A stretch of DNA of 64,000 nt from Pseudomonas farris (GCF_019145235.1 NZ_JAHSTV010000004.1:372001-436000); one strand, 5' to 3'. Counted from the stretch's first letter, positions 1 through 10,521 are shown. Notes: generated from the letters alone by a model not told the origin. Numbers and translations are program-made.

Positions 1-653
<653 letters not shown>

Positions 654-687
654 AGAGACGTTGATCTCTATTGGTAGATAGGGCCTC

Positions 688-767
688 TTCGCGGGCAAGC
701 CTCGCTCCTACAGGTGATGCAATTGTACGAATAATCCCAATCCGTAGGAGCGAGGCTTGCCCGCGAA
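688..767. repeat. REP doublet (Cys-type variant arms, TAGGAGCGAGGCTTG)
   Basis: Two inverted arms of about 24 bases (TTCGCGGGCAAGCCTCGCTC and its complement) are separated by about 30 bases. This is a sequence variant of the REP arms found elsewhere in the window: it has CTCGC rather than CCCGC and TAGGAG rather than GGGAG. It lies between the activator gene and the sigma-54 promoter. Confidence 0.85.
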
Positions 768-866
768 AGCGTCAGCCCAGCCATCAAAAATCTCAATACA
801 GAGACAAAAACTCGAACAACCCTCTCAAAACCAAATAATCCCTTTAAATTTCAATAGCTTAACTTC

Positions 867-882
867 TGGCACGAAACTCGCT
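867..882 (+). promoter_or_regulatory. Sigma-54 (-24/-12) promoter of the hydroxybutyrate operon
   Basis: TGGCACG-N4-TCGCT matches the sigma-54 consensus TGGCACG-N4-TTGCW with one mismatch in the -12 element and exact GG-to-GC spacing. It sits 55 bases before the permease start and just after a sigma-54 activator gene. Consensus from established knowledge; activity is inferred. Confidence 0.75.
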
Positions 883-936
883 ATAGCCCTTCATACAAAG
901 CTTCACCTACAAAAATAACAATCCAGGAGACACACC

Positions 937-2328
937 ATGAGTGTGATCATTGCCTTGGCAGCTCTTACGCTGCTGATGGTGGCTGCTTACCGTGGCTACA
1001 GCGTTATCCTCTTTGCCCCGATCGCCGCCCTCGGCGCCGTCCTGCTCACCGACCCTTCCGCCGTTGCCCCAGTCTTCACCGGGGTGTTCATGGAAAAAAT
1101 GGTCGGCTTCGTCAAACTGTATTTCCCGGTGTTCCTGCTCGGTGCCGTGTTCGGCAAGCTGATCGAGTTGTCGGGTTTCTCCCGCTCCATCGTCGCAGCG
1201 GCAATTCGCTTGCTCGGCACTCGCCAGGCGATGCTGGTGATCGTGCTGGTCTGCGCCCTGCTCACTTACGGCGGCGTGTCACTGTTTGTAGTGGTGTTTG
1301 CGGTCTACCCGTTTGCCGCCGAGATGTTCCGCCAGAGCAATATTCCCAAGCGCCTGATCCCGGCGACCATCGCCCTCGGCGCGTTTTCGTTCACCATGGA
1401 CGCCCTGCCCGGCACGCCGCAGATCCAGAACATCATCCCTAGCACCTTCTTCAACACCACCGCCTGGGCGGCACCGTGGCTGGGTGTGATCGGCACGATT
1501 TTCGTGTTCTGCGCCGGCATGCTGTTCCTTCAGAGCCAGCGCAACAAGGCCCAGCGCAGGGGTGAGGGTTATGGTTCCGAGCTGCGCAACGAGCCGGAAA
1601 CCGCGCCGGACATCAAGCTACCCAACCCGTGGATCGCGCTCTCGCCGCTGTTGATGGTGGGCTTGATGAACCTGCTGTTCACCCGCTGGATTCCGCTGTG
1701 GTACGGCAAGACTCACAGTCTCTCGTTGCCAGGCATGGCAGCACCGGTGACCACCGACATCGCCAAACTGACGGCGATCTGGGCGGTCCAGGCAGCCTTG
1801 CTGGTAGGCATCGTCATGGTGCTGGTGTTCGCCTTTCAGACGATTCGCGGCAAGTTGGCCGAAGGCAGTAAAAGTGCGGTCAGCGGCGCGCTGCTGGCGG
1901 CGATGAACACCGCGTCGGAATACGGTTTCGGTGCAGTGATCGCATCGCTACCGGGTTTTCTGGTGCTGTCCGGCTGGCTCAAAAGCATTCCCAACCCGCT
2001 GGTCAACGAAGCGATTACCGTGACCCTGCTGGCCGGCATCACCGGTTCGGCGTCGGGCGGCATGAGCATTGCCCTCGCGGCGATGTCCGAGACGTTCATC
2101 AGCGCCGCCCATGCCGCCAATATTCCGCTGGAAGTGCTGCACCGGGTCGCCGCGATGGCCAGTGGCGGCATGGACACCCTGCCGCACAACGGCGCGGTGA
2201 TTACTTTGCTGGCGGTTACCGGTTTGACCCACCGCGAGGCCTACAAAGACATTTTCTGTATTACGCTGATCAAGACACTCGCTGTTTTTGTGGTGATCGG
2301 TACTTTCTACGCCACTGGCATTGTGTGA
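937..2328 (+). CDS. GntP-family permease, likely 3-hydroxybutyrate/short-chain acid importer
   Basis: A 463-residue, very hydrophobic inner-membrane protein with about a dozen predicted membrane spans. Conserved GntP/H+ symporter-type stretches include SGFSRSIV near residue 80, FTMDALPGTPQIQN near 150, and a C-terminal GMDTLPHNGAVITLL. An AGGAGA ribosome site precedes the ATG. It is followed within a few bases by 3-hydroxybutyrate dehydrogenase and then acetoacetyl-CoA synthetase, so the likely substrate is 3-hydroxybutyrate or acetoacetate rather than gluconate. Family assignment is strong; substrate is by context. Confidence 0.85.
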   Translation: MSVIIALAALTLLMVAAYRGYSVILFAPIAALGAVLLTDPSAVAPVFTGVFMEKMVGFVKLYFPVFLLGAVFGKLIELSGFSRSIVAAAIRLLGTRQAMLVIVLVCALLTYGGVSLFVVVFAVYPFAAEMFRQSNIPKRLIPATIALGAFSFTMDALPGTPQIQNIIPSTFFNTTAWAAPWLGVIGTIFVFCAGMLFLQSQRNKAQRRGEGYGSELRNEPETAPDIKLPNPWIALSPLLMVGLMNLLFTRWIPLWYGKTHSLSLPGMAAPVTTDIAKLTAIWAVQAALLVGIVMVLVFAFQTIRGKLAEGSKSAVSGALLAAMNTASEYGFGAVIASLPGFLVLSGWLKSIPNPLVNEAITVTLLAGITGSASGGMSIALAAMSETFISAAHAANIPLEVLHRVAAMASGGMDTLPHNGAVITLLAVTGLTHREAYKDIFCITLIKTLAVFVVIGTFYATGIV

Positions 2329-2335
2329 GGTATTC

Positions 2336-3109
2336 ATGACGACTCTTTCGGGCAAGACCGCACTGGTCACCGGTTCCACCAGCGGCATCGGTCTGGGGAT
2401 CGCCCTGAGCCTGGCCAAGGCTGGCGCCAATCTGATCCTCAACGGTTTCGGCGATGCATCCAGGGTGATTGCCGAAGTCGAACAATTCGGCGGCAAGGTT
2501 GGTCATCACCCGGCCGATGTCAGCGACCCGGCGCAGATCGCCGACATGATCGAGTACGCCGAGCGTGAGTTCGGTGGCGTGGATATCCTGGTCAACAATG
2601 CGGGGATCCAGCACGTGGCGTCGGTGGAAAATTTTCCGGTGGAGCGCTGGGACTCGATCATTGCGATCAACCTGTCGTCGGTGTTCCATAGCACCCGTTT
2701 GAGCCTGCCAGGTATGCGTACCAAAGGCTGGGGACGGATCATCAACATCGCTTCGGTGCATGGCCAGGTCGGTTCGGTGGGCAAGGCGGCGTACGTCGCG
2801 GCCAAGCATGGTGTGATCGGTCTGACCAAAGTGGTCGGTCTGGAAACCGCTACGACGAACGTCACCTGCAACGCCATCTGCCCGGGTTGGGTGCTGACGC
2901 CACTGGTGCAGAAGCAGATCGATGATCGCGCCGCAACCGGGATCGACTCGCAGCAGGCGCAACATGATTTGCTGGCCGAAAAGCAGCCGTCGCTGGAATT
3001 CGTGACGCCGCCGCAGCTGGGTGAGTTGGTGCTGTTTTTATGCAGCGAGGCCGGTAGCCAGGTGCGTGGCGCTGCGTGGAATATTGATGGTGGGTGGTTG
3101 GCGCAATGA
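2336..3109 (+). CDS. bdhA: D-3-hydroxybutyrate dehydrogenase
   Basis: A 257-residue short-chain dehydrogenase that oxidises D-3-hydroxybutyrate to acetoacetate with NAD+ in the cytoplasm. It has the cofactor glycine motif TGSTSGIG (residues 12-19), NNAG (87-90) and the catalytic Ser140, Tyr153, Lys157. It ends in GGWLAQ as usual for this family. The ATG at 2336 follows GAGG by six bases; a TTG five codons upstream is a less likely start. The ribosome site overlaps the end of the permease gene, so the two are translationally close. The product feeds the synthetase downstream. Confidence 0.93.
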   Translation: MTTLSGKTALVTGSTSGIGLGIALSLAKAGANLILNGFGDASRVIAEVEQFGGKVGHHPADVSDPAQIADMIEYAEREFGGVDILVNNAGIQHVASVENFPVERWDSIIAINLSSVFHSTRLSLPGMRTKGWGRIINIASVHGQVGSVGKAAYVAAKHGVIGLTKVVGLETATTNVTCNAICPGWVLTPLVQKQIDDRAATGIDSQQAQHDLLAEKQPSLEFVTPPQLGELVLFLCSEAGSQVRGAAWNIDGGWLAQ

Positions 3110-3120
3110 ACCACCGGTAA

Positions 3121-3220
3121 CCTGTGGCGAGGGAGCTTGCTCCCGTTCGGCTGCGAAGCAGTCGTAAATCGGTTTTGGGACAGCTTCGCTGTCCAGCGGG
3201 AGCAAGCTCCCTCGCCACAG
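3121..3220. repeat. Long inverted repeat, second REP family (GTGGCGAGGGAGCTTGCTCCCG)
   Basis: Arms CTGTGGCGAGGGAGCTTGCTC and its complement enclose about 50 bases that contain a further small palindrome (GACAGCTTCGCTGTC). This family differs in sequence from the common REP doublets here and recurs once, at 55504-55635. Confidence 0.85.
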
Positions 3221-3255
3221 TAGACTGTGTACACATAAGAAAAAGAGGCCAAGCC

Positions 3256-5211
3256 ATGTCCGACATCCTCTGGCAACCCGGCACCGAGCGCATCGGCAAG
3301 ACCCGCATGGAGGCCTTCCGGCGCTTCGTCAATCAGCGACATGCCCTTGAGATCGCCAACTACCCTGCCCTGCACCAGTGGAGCATCGATCAGCGGGAAG
3401 CCTTCTGGCAGGCCATCGTCGATTTTTTCGACATTCGTTTTCACAATCAGCCAGACACGGTGCTGATTGAGGGCGCACAAATGCCCAGCGCCCAGTGGTT
3501 CCCCGGCGCCACGCTGAACTTCGCCGAGCACCTGCTACGTCGTCGCGACGATGCCGTGGCGGTAGTGGCCATCGGTGAAAACGGCCAACGGGAACACCTG
3601 ACCTGGGTCGAACTGGCGAGCCATGTCGCGGGTTTTCAAAACGGCCTGATAGCCGCCGGTGTCGGCCTCGGCGACCGAGTAGCCGCGTGCATGCCAAACA
3701 CCTGGCAAACCCTGGTGGCGATGCTCGCCACCACCAGTCTGGGCGCGATCTGGTCTTGTTCATCCCCCGACTTCGGTACCCACGGGGTGATCGACCGCTT
3801 CGGCCAGATCGAGCCGAAAGTGCTGATCACCTGCGCTGGTTACCGCTACGCCGGCAAAGAGATCGATCAGACCGTCAAGATCAACGAAATCCTCGGGCAA
3901 CTGCCGTCCTTGCAACAGTTGATCGTTGTGCCTTACGCACGACCCCGGGCGCGCATCGAAGACTTCCGTAGCCAGGCCAACGTGACGCTGTGGGACGATT
4001 TCTACGACCCGGGCGGCGAGCCGCAATTCGTTCCCGTGCCCTTCGCTCATCCGCTGTACATCCTCTACTCCAGCGGCACCACCGGCGTGCCAAAGTGCAT
4101 TGTTCACAGCACCGGCGGCGTGCTGCTGCAACATGTCAAGGAACATGGCCTGCACACTGATCTCGGCCCCGGCGACCGCTTGTTCTATTACACAACGTGC
4201 GGCTGGATGATGTGGAACTGGCTGGTCTCGGCCCTGGCAGTCGGCAGCGCCGTGGTGCTTTACGACGGCTCGCCGTTTCATCCAGGTCCGGAGCGCTTGA
4301 TCGATCTGATCGACGACGAACGCATCAACGTCTTCGGCACCAGTCCCAAGTTCCTCACCGCGCTGGAAAGCAATGGCGTGAAGCCGTGCGAAAGTCATGA
4401 CCTGAGCAGCCTGAAAACCGTGCTGTCCACCGGTTCCGCGCTGTCCCCGCAAAGCTTCGATTACGTCTATCGCGCGTTCAAGTCCGACCTGTGCCTGTCC
4501 TCGATGTCCGGCGGCACCGACATCGTTTCGTGCTTTGTGATCGGCAATCCGGTGCTGCCGGTGCGCCGTGGCGAGATGCAGTGCAAGAGCCTGGGCATGG
4601 CGGTCGAAGTCTGGAACGACGCCGGGCAGCCGGTGATCGGGGAAAAAGGCGAGCTGGTGTGTACCCGCCATTTTCCGGCCATGCCTATCGGCCTGTGGCA
4701 TGACCCTGACGGGGAGAAACTGCGAAAGTCCTATTTCAGCCTGTTCCCCGGCGTCTGGGCCCAGGGCGATTACGCCGAGCAACTGCCCCATGGAGGGATG
4801 CTGATCCACGGTCGCTCGGATGCGGTGCTCAACCCCGGTGGCGTGCGCATCGGCACGGCGGAAATCTATCGTCAGGTGGAGAAAGTCCCGCAGGTGCTGG
4901 ACAGCGTCGCCATCGGCCAGCAATGGCAGGATGACGTGCGAGTGGTGCTGTTCGTGAAGTTGCGCGACGGTGTCGAGCTGGACGAAGCGCTGCAACAACA
5001 GATTCGCCAGGTCATCCGCGCCAACACCACGCCACGGCATGTGCCGGCGAAGATAGTCGCGGTGACGGACATTCCACGGACCATCAGCGGCAAGGTGGTC
5101 GAGCTGGCAGTGAGGAATGTGGTGCATGGCCAGAAGGTGAATAATACCGATGCACTGGCCAATCCCGAGGCCCTGGAGCAGTTTCGCGACCGCCCTGAAT
5201 TAAACGATTGA
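3256..5211 (+). CDS. Acetoacetyl-CoA synthetase
   Basis: A 651-residue adenylate-forming enzyme that activates acetoacetate to acetoacetyl-CoA. It shows the P-loop YSSGTTGVPK near residue 270, SGGTDIVSCF, WAQGDYAE, GRSDAVLNPGGVRIGTAEIY, and the C-terminal RTISGKVVE with catalytic Lys613. The acetoacetyl-CoA synthetase branch, not the acetyl-CoA one, is indicated by MPIGLWHDPDG and by the neighbours. AAGAGG lies eight bases before the ATG; the open frame extends further upstream but only across a repeat. It completes the route 3-hydroxybutyrate to acetoacetate to acetoacetyl-CoA. Confidence 0.93.
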   Translation: MSDILWQPGTERIGKTRMEAFRRFVNQRHALEIANYPALHQWSIDQREAFWQAIVDFFDIRFHNQPDTVLIEGAQMPSAQWFPGATLNFAEHLLRRRDDAVAVVAIGENGQREHLTWVELASHVAGFQNGLIAAGVGLGDRVAACMPNTWQTLVAMLATTSLGAIWSCSSPDFGTHGVIDRFGQIEPKVLITCAGYRYAGKEIDQTVKINEILGQLPSLQQLIVVPYARPRARIEDFRSQANVTLWDDFYDPGGEPQFVPVPFAHPLYILYSSGTTGVPKCIVHSTGGVLLQHVKEHGLHTDLGPGDRLFYYTTCGWMMWNWLVSALAVGSAVVLYDGSPFHPGPERLIDLIDDERINVFGTSPKFLTALESNGVKPCESHDLSSLKTVLSTGSALSPQSFDYVYRAFKSDLCLSSMSGGTDIVSCFVIGNPVLPVRRGEMQCKSLGMAVEVWNDAGQPVIGEKGELVCTRHFPAMPIGLWHDPDGEKLRKSYFSLFPGVWAQGDYAEQLPHGGMLIHGRSDAVLNPGGVRIGTAEIYRQVEKVPQVLDSVAIGQQWQDDVRVVLFVKLRDGVELDEALQQQIRQVIRANTTPRHVPAKIVAVTDIPRTISGKVVELAVRNVVHGQKVNNTDALANPEALEQFRDRPELND

Positions 5212-5222
5212 AACGTAGATCC

Positions 5223-5314
5223 CCTGTGGGAGCGGGCTTGCTCGCGAAGACGATTTCACATTCAACATTGATGTTGTCTGATAGGCCGCTTTCGCGAGCA
5301 AGCCCGCTCCCACA
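5223..5314. repeat. REP doublet
   Basis: Arms TGTGGGAGCGGGCTTGCTCG...CGAGCAAGCCCGCTCCCACA face inward around a spacer with the small palindrome CAACATTGATGTTG. It separates the synthetase from the pilU-like gene. Confidence 0.95.
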
Positions 5315-5334
5315 TTTGATCGTCGTTGTCAGCG

Positions 5335-6444
5335 CTAGTCCACCAATCCCCATTCTCCCGGCGGTGTATGGGGCCCGGGCGTGGCCTCGGCGTGCATTTT
5401 CAGGCGCAGTCGCAAGTTGTTCACCGAGTCCGCATGTTTCAACGCCTCTGCCTCATCGATCGCGCCCTCGGCAAACAGTTCGAACAGCGCCCCATCAAAC
5501 GTCTGCATCCCCGCCTCTGACGACTTTTCCATAATCCCCTTGAGCTCGGAAAGCTCATTGCGCCGGATCAGGTCGCCGATGGTCGGCGTTCCCAGCATCA
5601 CCTCCACCGCCGCCCGGCGCTGCCCATCGCGGGTCCGCACTAGCCGCTGGGAAACAAAGGCCTTGAGGTTATTGCCCAGGTCATGGAGCAGTTGCGTCCG
5701 GCGCTCTTCGGGAAAGAAGTTGATCACGCGGTCTAGCGCCTGATTGGCGTTGTGCGCATGCAAAGTGGAAATTACCAGATGACCGGTATCGGCAAACGCC
5801 AGCGCGTGCTCCATAGTCTCGCGGTCACGGATTTCGCCGATCAGCACCACGTCTGGCGCCTGGCGCAGGGTGTTTTTCAACGCTGCATGAAAACTGCGGG
5901 TGTCGACGCCAACCTCACGTTGATTGACGATCGACTTCTTGTGCCGATGGATAAACTCGACCGGGTCTTCGATGGTGATGATATGGCCGCTGCTGTGGCG
6001 GTTGCGGTAATCGATCAGAGCCGCCAGCGAGGTCGACTTGCCCGAACCGGTCGAACCGACGAACAATATCAGCCCTTGTTTGAGCATCACGGTTTCGAGC
6101 AGCACCGGTGGCAGTTTGAGGTCTTCGAAGCGTGGAATGTCGAGTTTGATGTTGCGCGCCACGATGGACACATCATTGCGCTGCTTGAAGATATTGAGCC
6201 GAAAGCGTCCGACGCCGGCCAGGGAAAGCGCCAGGTTCATCTCCAGTTCGCGATCGAACTCCAGGCGCTGTTCAGCGTCCATGATGGACGCCGCGATGGC
6301 CGCGATTTCTCCGGGCTTGAACGGTTGCTCGGCCAAGGGTTTGAGCACACCGTCGAATCGCGCGCTGGGTGGCGCGCCCGTGGACAGGTAAAGATCGGAG
6401 CCATTGCGGCTGGCCAGAATTTGCAACAGTGCATCGATTTCCAT
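5335..6444 (-). CDS. pilU: PilT/PilU-family type IV pilus retraction ATPase (PilU-like)
   Basis: A 369-residue hexameric secretion-type ATPase. It has Walker A GSTGSGKST (residues 130-138), an Asp box near ITIEDPVEF (157-165), Walker B DVVLIGEIRD (198-207), and the His box HLVISTLHAHNANQAL. The N-terminal MEIDALLQIL and the C-terminal extension after the ATPase core resemble PilU more than PilT. The ATG at 6444 is preferred, since upstream codons have no ribosome site and no family similarity. No pilT or other pilus gene is adjacent, unlike the usual pilT-pilU pair, so it is an orphan copy here. It is divergent from the hybrid kinase gene. Confidence 0.87.
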   Translation of the reverse strand: MEIDALLQILASRNGSDLYLSTGAPPSARFDGVLKPLAEQPFKPGEIAAIAASIMDAEQRLEFDRELEMNLALSLAGVGRFRLNIFKQRNDVSIVARNIKLDIPRFEDLKLPPVLLETVMLKQGLILFVGSTGSGKSTSLAALIDYRNRHSSGHIITIEDPVEFIHRHKKSIVNQREVGVDTRSFHAALKNTLRQAPDVVLIGEIRDRETMEHALAFADTGHLVISTLHAHNANQALDRVINFFPEERRTQLLHDLGNNLKAFVSQRLVRTRDGQRRAAVEVMLGTPTIGDLIRRNELSELKGIMEKSSEAGMQTFDGALFELFAEGAIDEAEALKHADSVNNLRLRLKMHAEATPGPHTPPGEWGLVD

Positions 6445-6563
6445 GGCAAAAAGCACCCGCGAAGCATTCAATTGAAAAAATGACCCAAAACGGGTCATCC
6501 AGCGTCTACCGCCATGCAAGGATAGTAGACGCCGCCACACCGACTGACGCGCAGGACATTGTA

Positions 6564-9101
6564 ATGAACGCACCACCGACCGCCAGCGACGCCCAGGCCT
6601 TGATTGCTCGACTGGACTGGACAAACAACCCCTTGGGCGCCGCCGATCACTGGCCGCAGAGCCTGCGCACCGCCGTGGACATTGTGATTCACTCGCCCAT
6701 GCCGATGCTGTTGCTGTGGGGCCCGCAGCTCACGCAGATCTACAACGACGGTTTCGCCTTCCTCGCCGGCAGCAAGCACCCACACGCTTTCGGACAACCG
6801 ACGCACCTGATCTGGCCAGAACTGAAAGACTTCACCGACCCGATTTACAGCGCCGTCCTACAGGGCCAGGTGCGGACCTACAGCGAACAGCGCTTTACCT
6901 TGCAGCGTGATGGTGAGGATTCTGACTTCTGGCTGGATTTGACCTATAGCCCCATTCGCAATGAAAGCGCCGAGGTCGCCGGGATTCTGGTCACGGCCAT
7001 CGAAACCAACGAACGCCGCCGCATCGCCCTGGAACTCGAACAACGCTCCGCCGCCAGTCTCAAGGCCCAGCACGAAACCGAGCAGCGCCTGCAACTGGCG
7101 CTGGCCGCCACCGATGCCGTCGGCACCTGGGACTGGGACATCGGCGAAGACCGTTTCATCGCCGATGCCCACTTCGCCCAATTGCATGGCGTCGACGCAA
7201 GCCTGGCCAGCCAGTTGCCCATCAGCGAATACCTCCACGGTGTGCACCCGGAAGATCGCGCGATGATTGCCCGCAGCATCAAGCACTGCATCACCCATGG
7301 CAGCGAGTACGCCGAGGAATATCGCTTGCTGCAAGCCGACGGCCAACTGCGCTGGGTGTTTGCTCGGGGCCGTTGCTACAAGGATCATCATGGCCGACCG
7401 ATCCGTTTCCTCGGTGCCGCATTGGACCTGACCGAGCGCAAACACATCGAACAGGCCTTGCGCCAGAGCCAGACCGAGCTGCAACTGATCATCAACGCGA
7501 TGCCGATCCTGATCAGTTACGTCGACAGCGAGGAGCGCTTTCGCCTCAACAATGCCGCCTACCTGGAATGGTACGGCCTGACGCCCCAGGAGCTTTACGG
7601 CCGCACCGTCCGTGAAGTGCTGGGCGATGAAGCCTATGCCCTGCGCGCCGAATACATTGCCGAGGCACTGAAAGGCAAGGCCTGCAGTTTCAGCATCAGC
7701 GCCGCGCACCGCGACGGCAGCAACCGTCAGGCCTTGATGAACTACCTGCCCCGTCATGGCGCGGACGGCGCGGTCAATGGTTTCTACATCTTCGTGATCG
7801 ACGAGACCGAGCGCAAACAGACCGAAGAAGCCCTGCGCAACCTCAACGAAACCCTTGAAGAACGCGTCAGCGCCCGCACTCAGCAATTGGCCGAAGCCAA
7901 CCAGCGACTGCAAAACGAGATGGTCGAACGCGAGCGCGCCGAAGACGCCTTGCGCCATGCGCAGAAAATGGAGGCGGTGGGACAGCTCACCGGCGGCATC
8001 GCCCATGACTTCAACAACATGCTCACCGGGATCATCGGCAGCCTCGATTTGATGCAGCGCTACATCGCCGACGGGCGTGCCGCCGAGATCGGTCGTTTTA
8101 CCGAAGCCGCGGTATCCTCGGCTCACCGCGCCGCCGCCCTGACCCATCGGCTGCTGGCGTTCTCCCGGCGTCAGTCGCTGGATCGCAAGCCGCTCAATGC
8201 CAACGAGCTGGTGCATTCCCTGGAAGATTTATTCCGCCGGACCAAGGGCGACCATATCGAACTCAAAATGCAGCTGGCCGATGAAGTCTGGCCCGTCAGC
8301 ACTGACGTCAGCCAACTGGAAAACGCCCTGCTCAACCTCGTTATCAATGCCCGGGATGCGATGCCCGAAGGCGGCGAGCTGCTGATCGAAACCGCCAACG
8401 TTCACCTCGACGGTAGCGACATCACCCCCCTGGAACCGGTCAGGGCCGGGGATTACCTGATGATTGCCGTTAGCGACAACGGCACCGGCATGACGCCGAC
8501 TGTGTTGGCCAAGGCTTTCGACCCGTTTTTCACCACCAAACCCATCGGCCAGGGCACCGGCCTTGGGCTATCAATGATCTATGGCTTCGCCCAGCAGTCG
8601 GGCGGGCATGTCAATCTTCACAGCCTGCCGGGCCAGGGCACCTGCGTTCGCCTGTATTTGCCACGGTTGCACGTCGCGGTGCCGGAACTCACGCTGGTGC
8701 CGCTCACCGGCGAAACACCGGCAGCGGTGGCCGGTGAAACCGTGGTGTTGGTGGAAGACGATCCGGCGGTGCGCATGCTGGTGCTCGATCTGCTCAATGA
8801 GTTGGGTTATCACGCCCATGAAGCCGAAGACGCGAAGGCCGCCCTGCCCTTGCTGGAATCGGACCTGCGGGTCGATCTGTTGGTGACCGATGTCGGGCTG
8901 CCGGGGATGAACGGTCGGCAACTGGCGGAAATCGCGCGTCAGCATCGCCCGGATCTCAAGGTGCTGTTCATGACCGGTTATGCGGAGAAAGCCGCCGAAC
9001 GCCAGGGCTTCCTGGAAGAAGGCATGGACATGGTGGCCAAACCCTTTTCCATAGACCTGTTGGCCAACAAGATTCGCACGATGATCGGCCAAGCGGACTG
9101 A
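6564..9101 (+). CDS. Hybrid sensor histidine kinase with PAS domains and C-terminal receiver
   Basis: An 845-residue cytoplasmic-looking signalling protein with no clear membrane segment. Order: an N-terminal PAS-like domain (~15-150, [16 protein letters not shown]), a PAS/PAC domain (~170-300, [10 protein letters not shown]), another PAS (~310-425), a coiled coil with [14 protein letters not shown], and a kinase core with phospho-acceptor His481 (GGIAHDFNN). The N box ([14 protein letters not shown]), DNGTGM and GTGLGLSM follow, then a receiver domain with Asp776 ([10 protein letters not shown]). AGGA precedes the ATG. No response-regulator gene is adjacent. It is a paralogue of the kinase at 55639-57750. 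The stimulus is unknown. Confidence 0.9.
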   Translation: MNAPPTASDAQALIARLDWTNNPLGAADHWPQSLRTAVDIVIHSPMPMLLLWGPQLTQIYNDGFAFLAGSKHPHAFGQPTHLIWPELKDFTDPIYSAVLQGQVRTYSEQRFTLQRDGEDSDFWLDLTYSPIRNESAEVAGILVTAIETNERRRIALELEQRSAASLKAQHETEQRLQLALAATDAVGTWDWDIGEDRFIADAHFAQLHGVDASLASQLPISEYLHGVHPEDRAMIARSIKHCITHGSEYAEEYRLLQADGQLRWVFARGRCYKDHHGRPIRFLGAALDLTERKHIEQALRQSQTELQLIINAMPILISYVDSEERFRLNNAAYLEWYGLTPQELYGRTVREVLGDEAYALRAEYIAEALKGKACSFSISAAHRDGSNRQALMNYLPRHGADGAVNGFYIFVIDETERKQTEEALRNLNETLEERVSARTQQLAEANQRLQNEMVERERAEDALRHAQKMEAVGQLTGGIAHDFNNMLTGIIGSLDLMQRYIADGRAAEIGRFTEAAVSSAHRAAALTHRLLAFSRRQSLDRKPLNANELVHSLEDLFRRTKGDHIELKMQLADEVWPVSTDVSQLENALLNLVINARDAMPEGGELLIETANVHLDGSDITPLEPVRAGDYLMIAVSDNGTGMTPTVLAKAFDPFFTTKPIGQGTGLGLSMIYGFAQQSGGHVNLHSLPGQGTCVRLYLPRLHVAVPELTLVPLTGETPAAVAGETVVLVEDDPAVRMLVLDLLNELGYHAHEAEDAKAALPLLESDLRVDLLVTDVGLPGMNGRQLAEIARQHRPDLKVLFMTGYAEKAAERQGFLEEGMDMVAKPFSIDLLANKIRTMIGQAD

Positions 9102-9168
9102 GTTAAGGCATAATCGCGCGCCCCACGCTGGCACCAACATAGCCACCACCGTTGCAAGGTACGCCTCA

Positions 9169-9444
9169 ATGAAAGCCCAAGCCCGCCATATTCTGGTGAA
9201 AACCTCGGAAGAAGCCGAGCAGCTCAAACAACGCATCGCCAAGGGCGAAGCCTTCGATGTGCTGGCCAAGAAATACTCCACGTGCCCGTCCGGCAAACGC
9301 GGCGGCGACTTGGGCGAAGTGCGGCCCGGGCAGATGGTCGGCGTGATCGATGCGGTGATCTTCAAAAAACCACTGCGGGTCGTGCATGGGCCGATCAAGA
9401 GCAAGTTTGGTTATCACCTGGTGCAGGTGTTTTATCGGGATTGA
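9169..9444 (+). CDS. ppiC: Parvulin-type peptidyl-prolyl cis-trans isomerase
   Basis: A 91-residue single-domain parvulin without a signal peptide, hence cytoplasmic. It shows ARHILVKTSEEAEQL at the start, the central SGKRGGDLGEV stretch and C-terminal FGYHLVQV, all parvulin hallmarks, at the normal PpiC length. It stands alone between the kinase gene and a REP doublet. Confidence 0.93.
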   Translation: MKAQARHILVKTSEEAEQLKQRIAKGEAFDVLAKKYSTCPSGKRGGDLGEVRPGQMVGVIDAVIFKKPLRVVHGPIKSKFGYHLVQVFYRD

Positions 9445-9465
9445 TGGGCTTGGCTTCAGGGCCCC

Positions 9466-9558
9466 TTCGCGAGCAAGCCCGCTCCCACATTTGATCGGTG
9501 ATGTTCACCCATTATGTGTTCACTGAAGATCTAGTGTGGGAGCGGGCTTGCTCGCGAA
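9466..9558. repeat. REP doublet, outward-arm orientation
   Basis: TTCGCGAGCAAGCCCGCTCC comes first and its complement last, the opposite order to the inward doublets. The spacer contains TTCACCCATTATGTGTTCAC. It lies between the convergent ppiC and kdgK genes. Confidence 0.93.
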
Positions 9559-9588
9559 CCGATTGCGCAGCAAGCGGCCATCCACCGC

Positions 9589-10521
9589 TTATCTCGGGAT
9601 CAGTGCCCCCGGCACCTGAATCACCCGACTCGCCAACCGATGCCCCGCCTCGGCAGCCTCAACCGGGCTACCGCCCTTAAGCCGACACGCCAAATACGCC
9701 GCGCTGAACGAATCCCCCGCCGCCGTGGTGTCCACCACCCGTTCGACCACCTGCGCCGGCACTTCGAACGACTCACCGCCACAGCGAATCAGACACGCCT
9801 CGGCCCCGCGCTTGAGCACCACTTCAGGCGTGCCCATCTGCTCATAAGCGGCAAACACCGCCGCGCAATCGGAAAAGTGGAACAACGCCTGCTCGTCGTC
9901 AACCGTCAGCAACGCCAGGTCGATATAGGGCAGAACGCTGCGATAAGCCGCCCGTGCCTCTTCAATCGATGCCCACAGGCGTGGTCGATAATTGTTGTCG
10001 AACACGATCCGGGCATCCCGTTGCCGGGCTTCGATCAGGGTTTCCAGAAGTTTTTCCCGCCCCTGCACACCGAGCACCGCCAGGGTGATGCCACTGAAAT
10101 ACAACACGTCGTAATCCGGCAGCGCCGCCAGAATCGGCGCGGCCGCCGGGGTGGTGAAGCAATCGCGCACCGCTGCTTCGTTGCGCCAGTAGAGAAAACG
10201 CCGCTCGCCGGACGCATCGGTCTGAATGCAATACAGGCCGGGCAAGCGACCGGGCAAACGCTGGACCATGTCCAGGCCAATGTTTTCGCTGGCCCAGCTC
10301 TGGCACATCGCGTCGCTGAAACTGTCATCGCCCAAGGCGGTGACGTAATCCACCGTACCGCCATCGCCCAGCTCACGGGCCAGGTAGACCGCAGTGTTCA
10401 GGGTATCGCCGCCGAAGCTTTGTTGCAGCGTGCCATCGGCGCGCTGCTGCAATTCGATCATGCACTCGCCGATCAGGGCGATGCGCGGGGTGTTGGGGCC
10501 CAGGGGGCTGATGCTGTTCAT
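9589..10521 (-). CDS. kdgK: 2-keto-3-deoxygluconate kinase (PfkB family)
   Basis: A 310-residue ribokinase-family sugar kinase. It begins RIALIGECMIELQ, has FGGDTLNTAVYLAREL near residue 40, and a C-terminal DTTAAGDSFSAAYLA that carries the catalytic Asp and anion hole. These resemble KdgK, which phosphorylates KDG to KDPG for the Entner-Doudoroff aldolase. The ATG at 10521 is chosen because the frame upstream only reads through a REP repeat. It is last in a minus-strand set with a DSD1-fold enzyme, RidA and an ABC importer, which would explain a source of KDG from an amino-sugar acid. Confidence 0.87.
   Translation of the reverse strand: MNSISPLGPNTPRIALIGECMIELQQRADGTLQQSFGGDTLNTAVYLARELGDGGTVDYVTALGDDSFSDAMCQSWASENIGLDMVQRLPGRLPGLYCIQTDASGERRFLYWRNEAAVRDCFTTPAAAPILAALPDYDVLYFSGITLAVLGVQGREKLLETLIEARQRDARIVFDNNYRPRLWASIEEARAAYRSVLPYIDLALLTVDDEQALFHFSDCAAVFAAYEQMGTPEVVLKRGAEACLIRCGGESFEVPAQVVERVVDTTAAGDSFSAAYLACRLKGGSPVEAAEAGHRLASRVIQVPGALIPR

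Noticed and set aside
3124..3255. Longer N-terminus for acetoacetyl-CoA synthetase
   Set aside because: It only translates a REP-type repeat; ATG 3256 has AAGAGG.
5223..5314. REP doublets as CRISPR repeats or as intrinsic terminators
   Set aside because: Copies are dispersed singly across the window with no array of spacers, and they lack T-runs. They may still affect message ends.
6369..6563. Longer N-terminus for the first hybrid kinase
   Set aside because: The extension overlaps the divergent pilU start and has no family similarity; ATG 6564 has AGGA.
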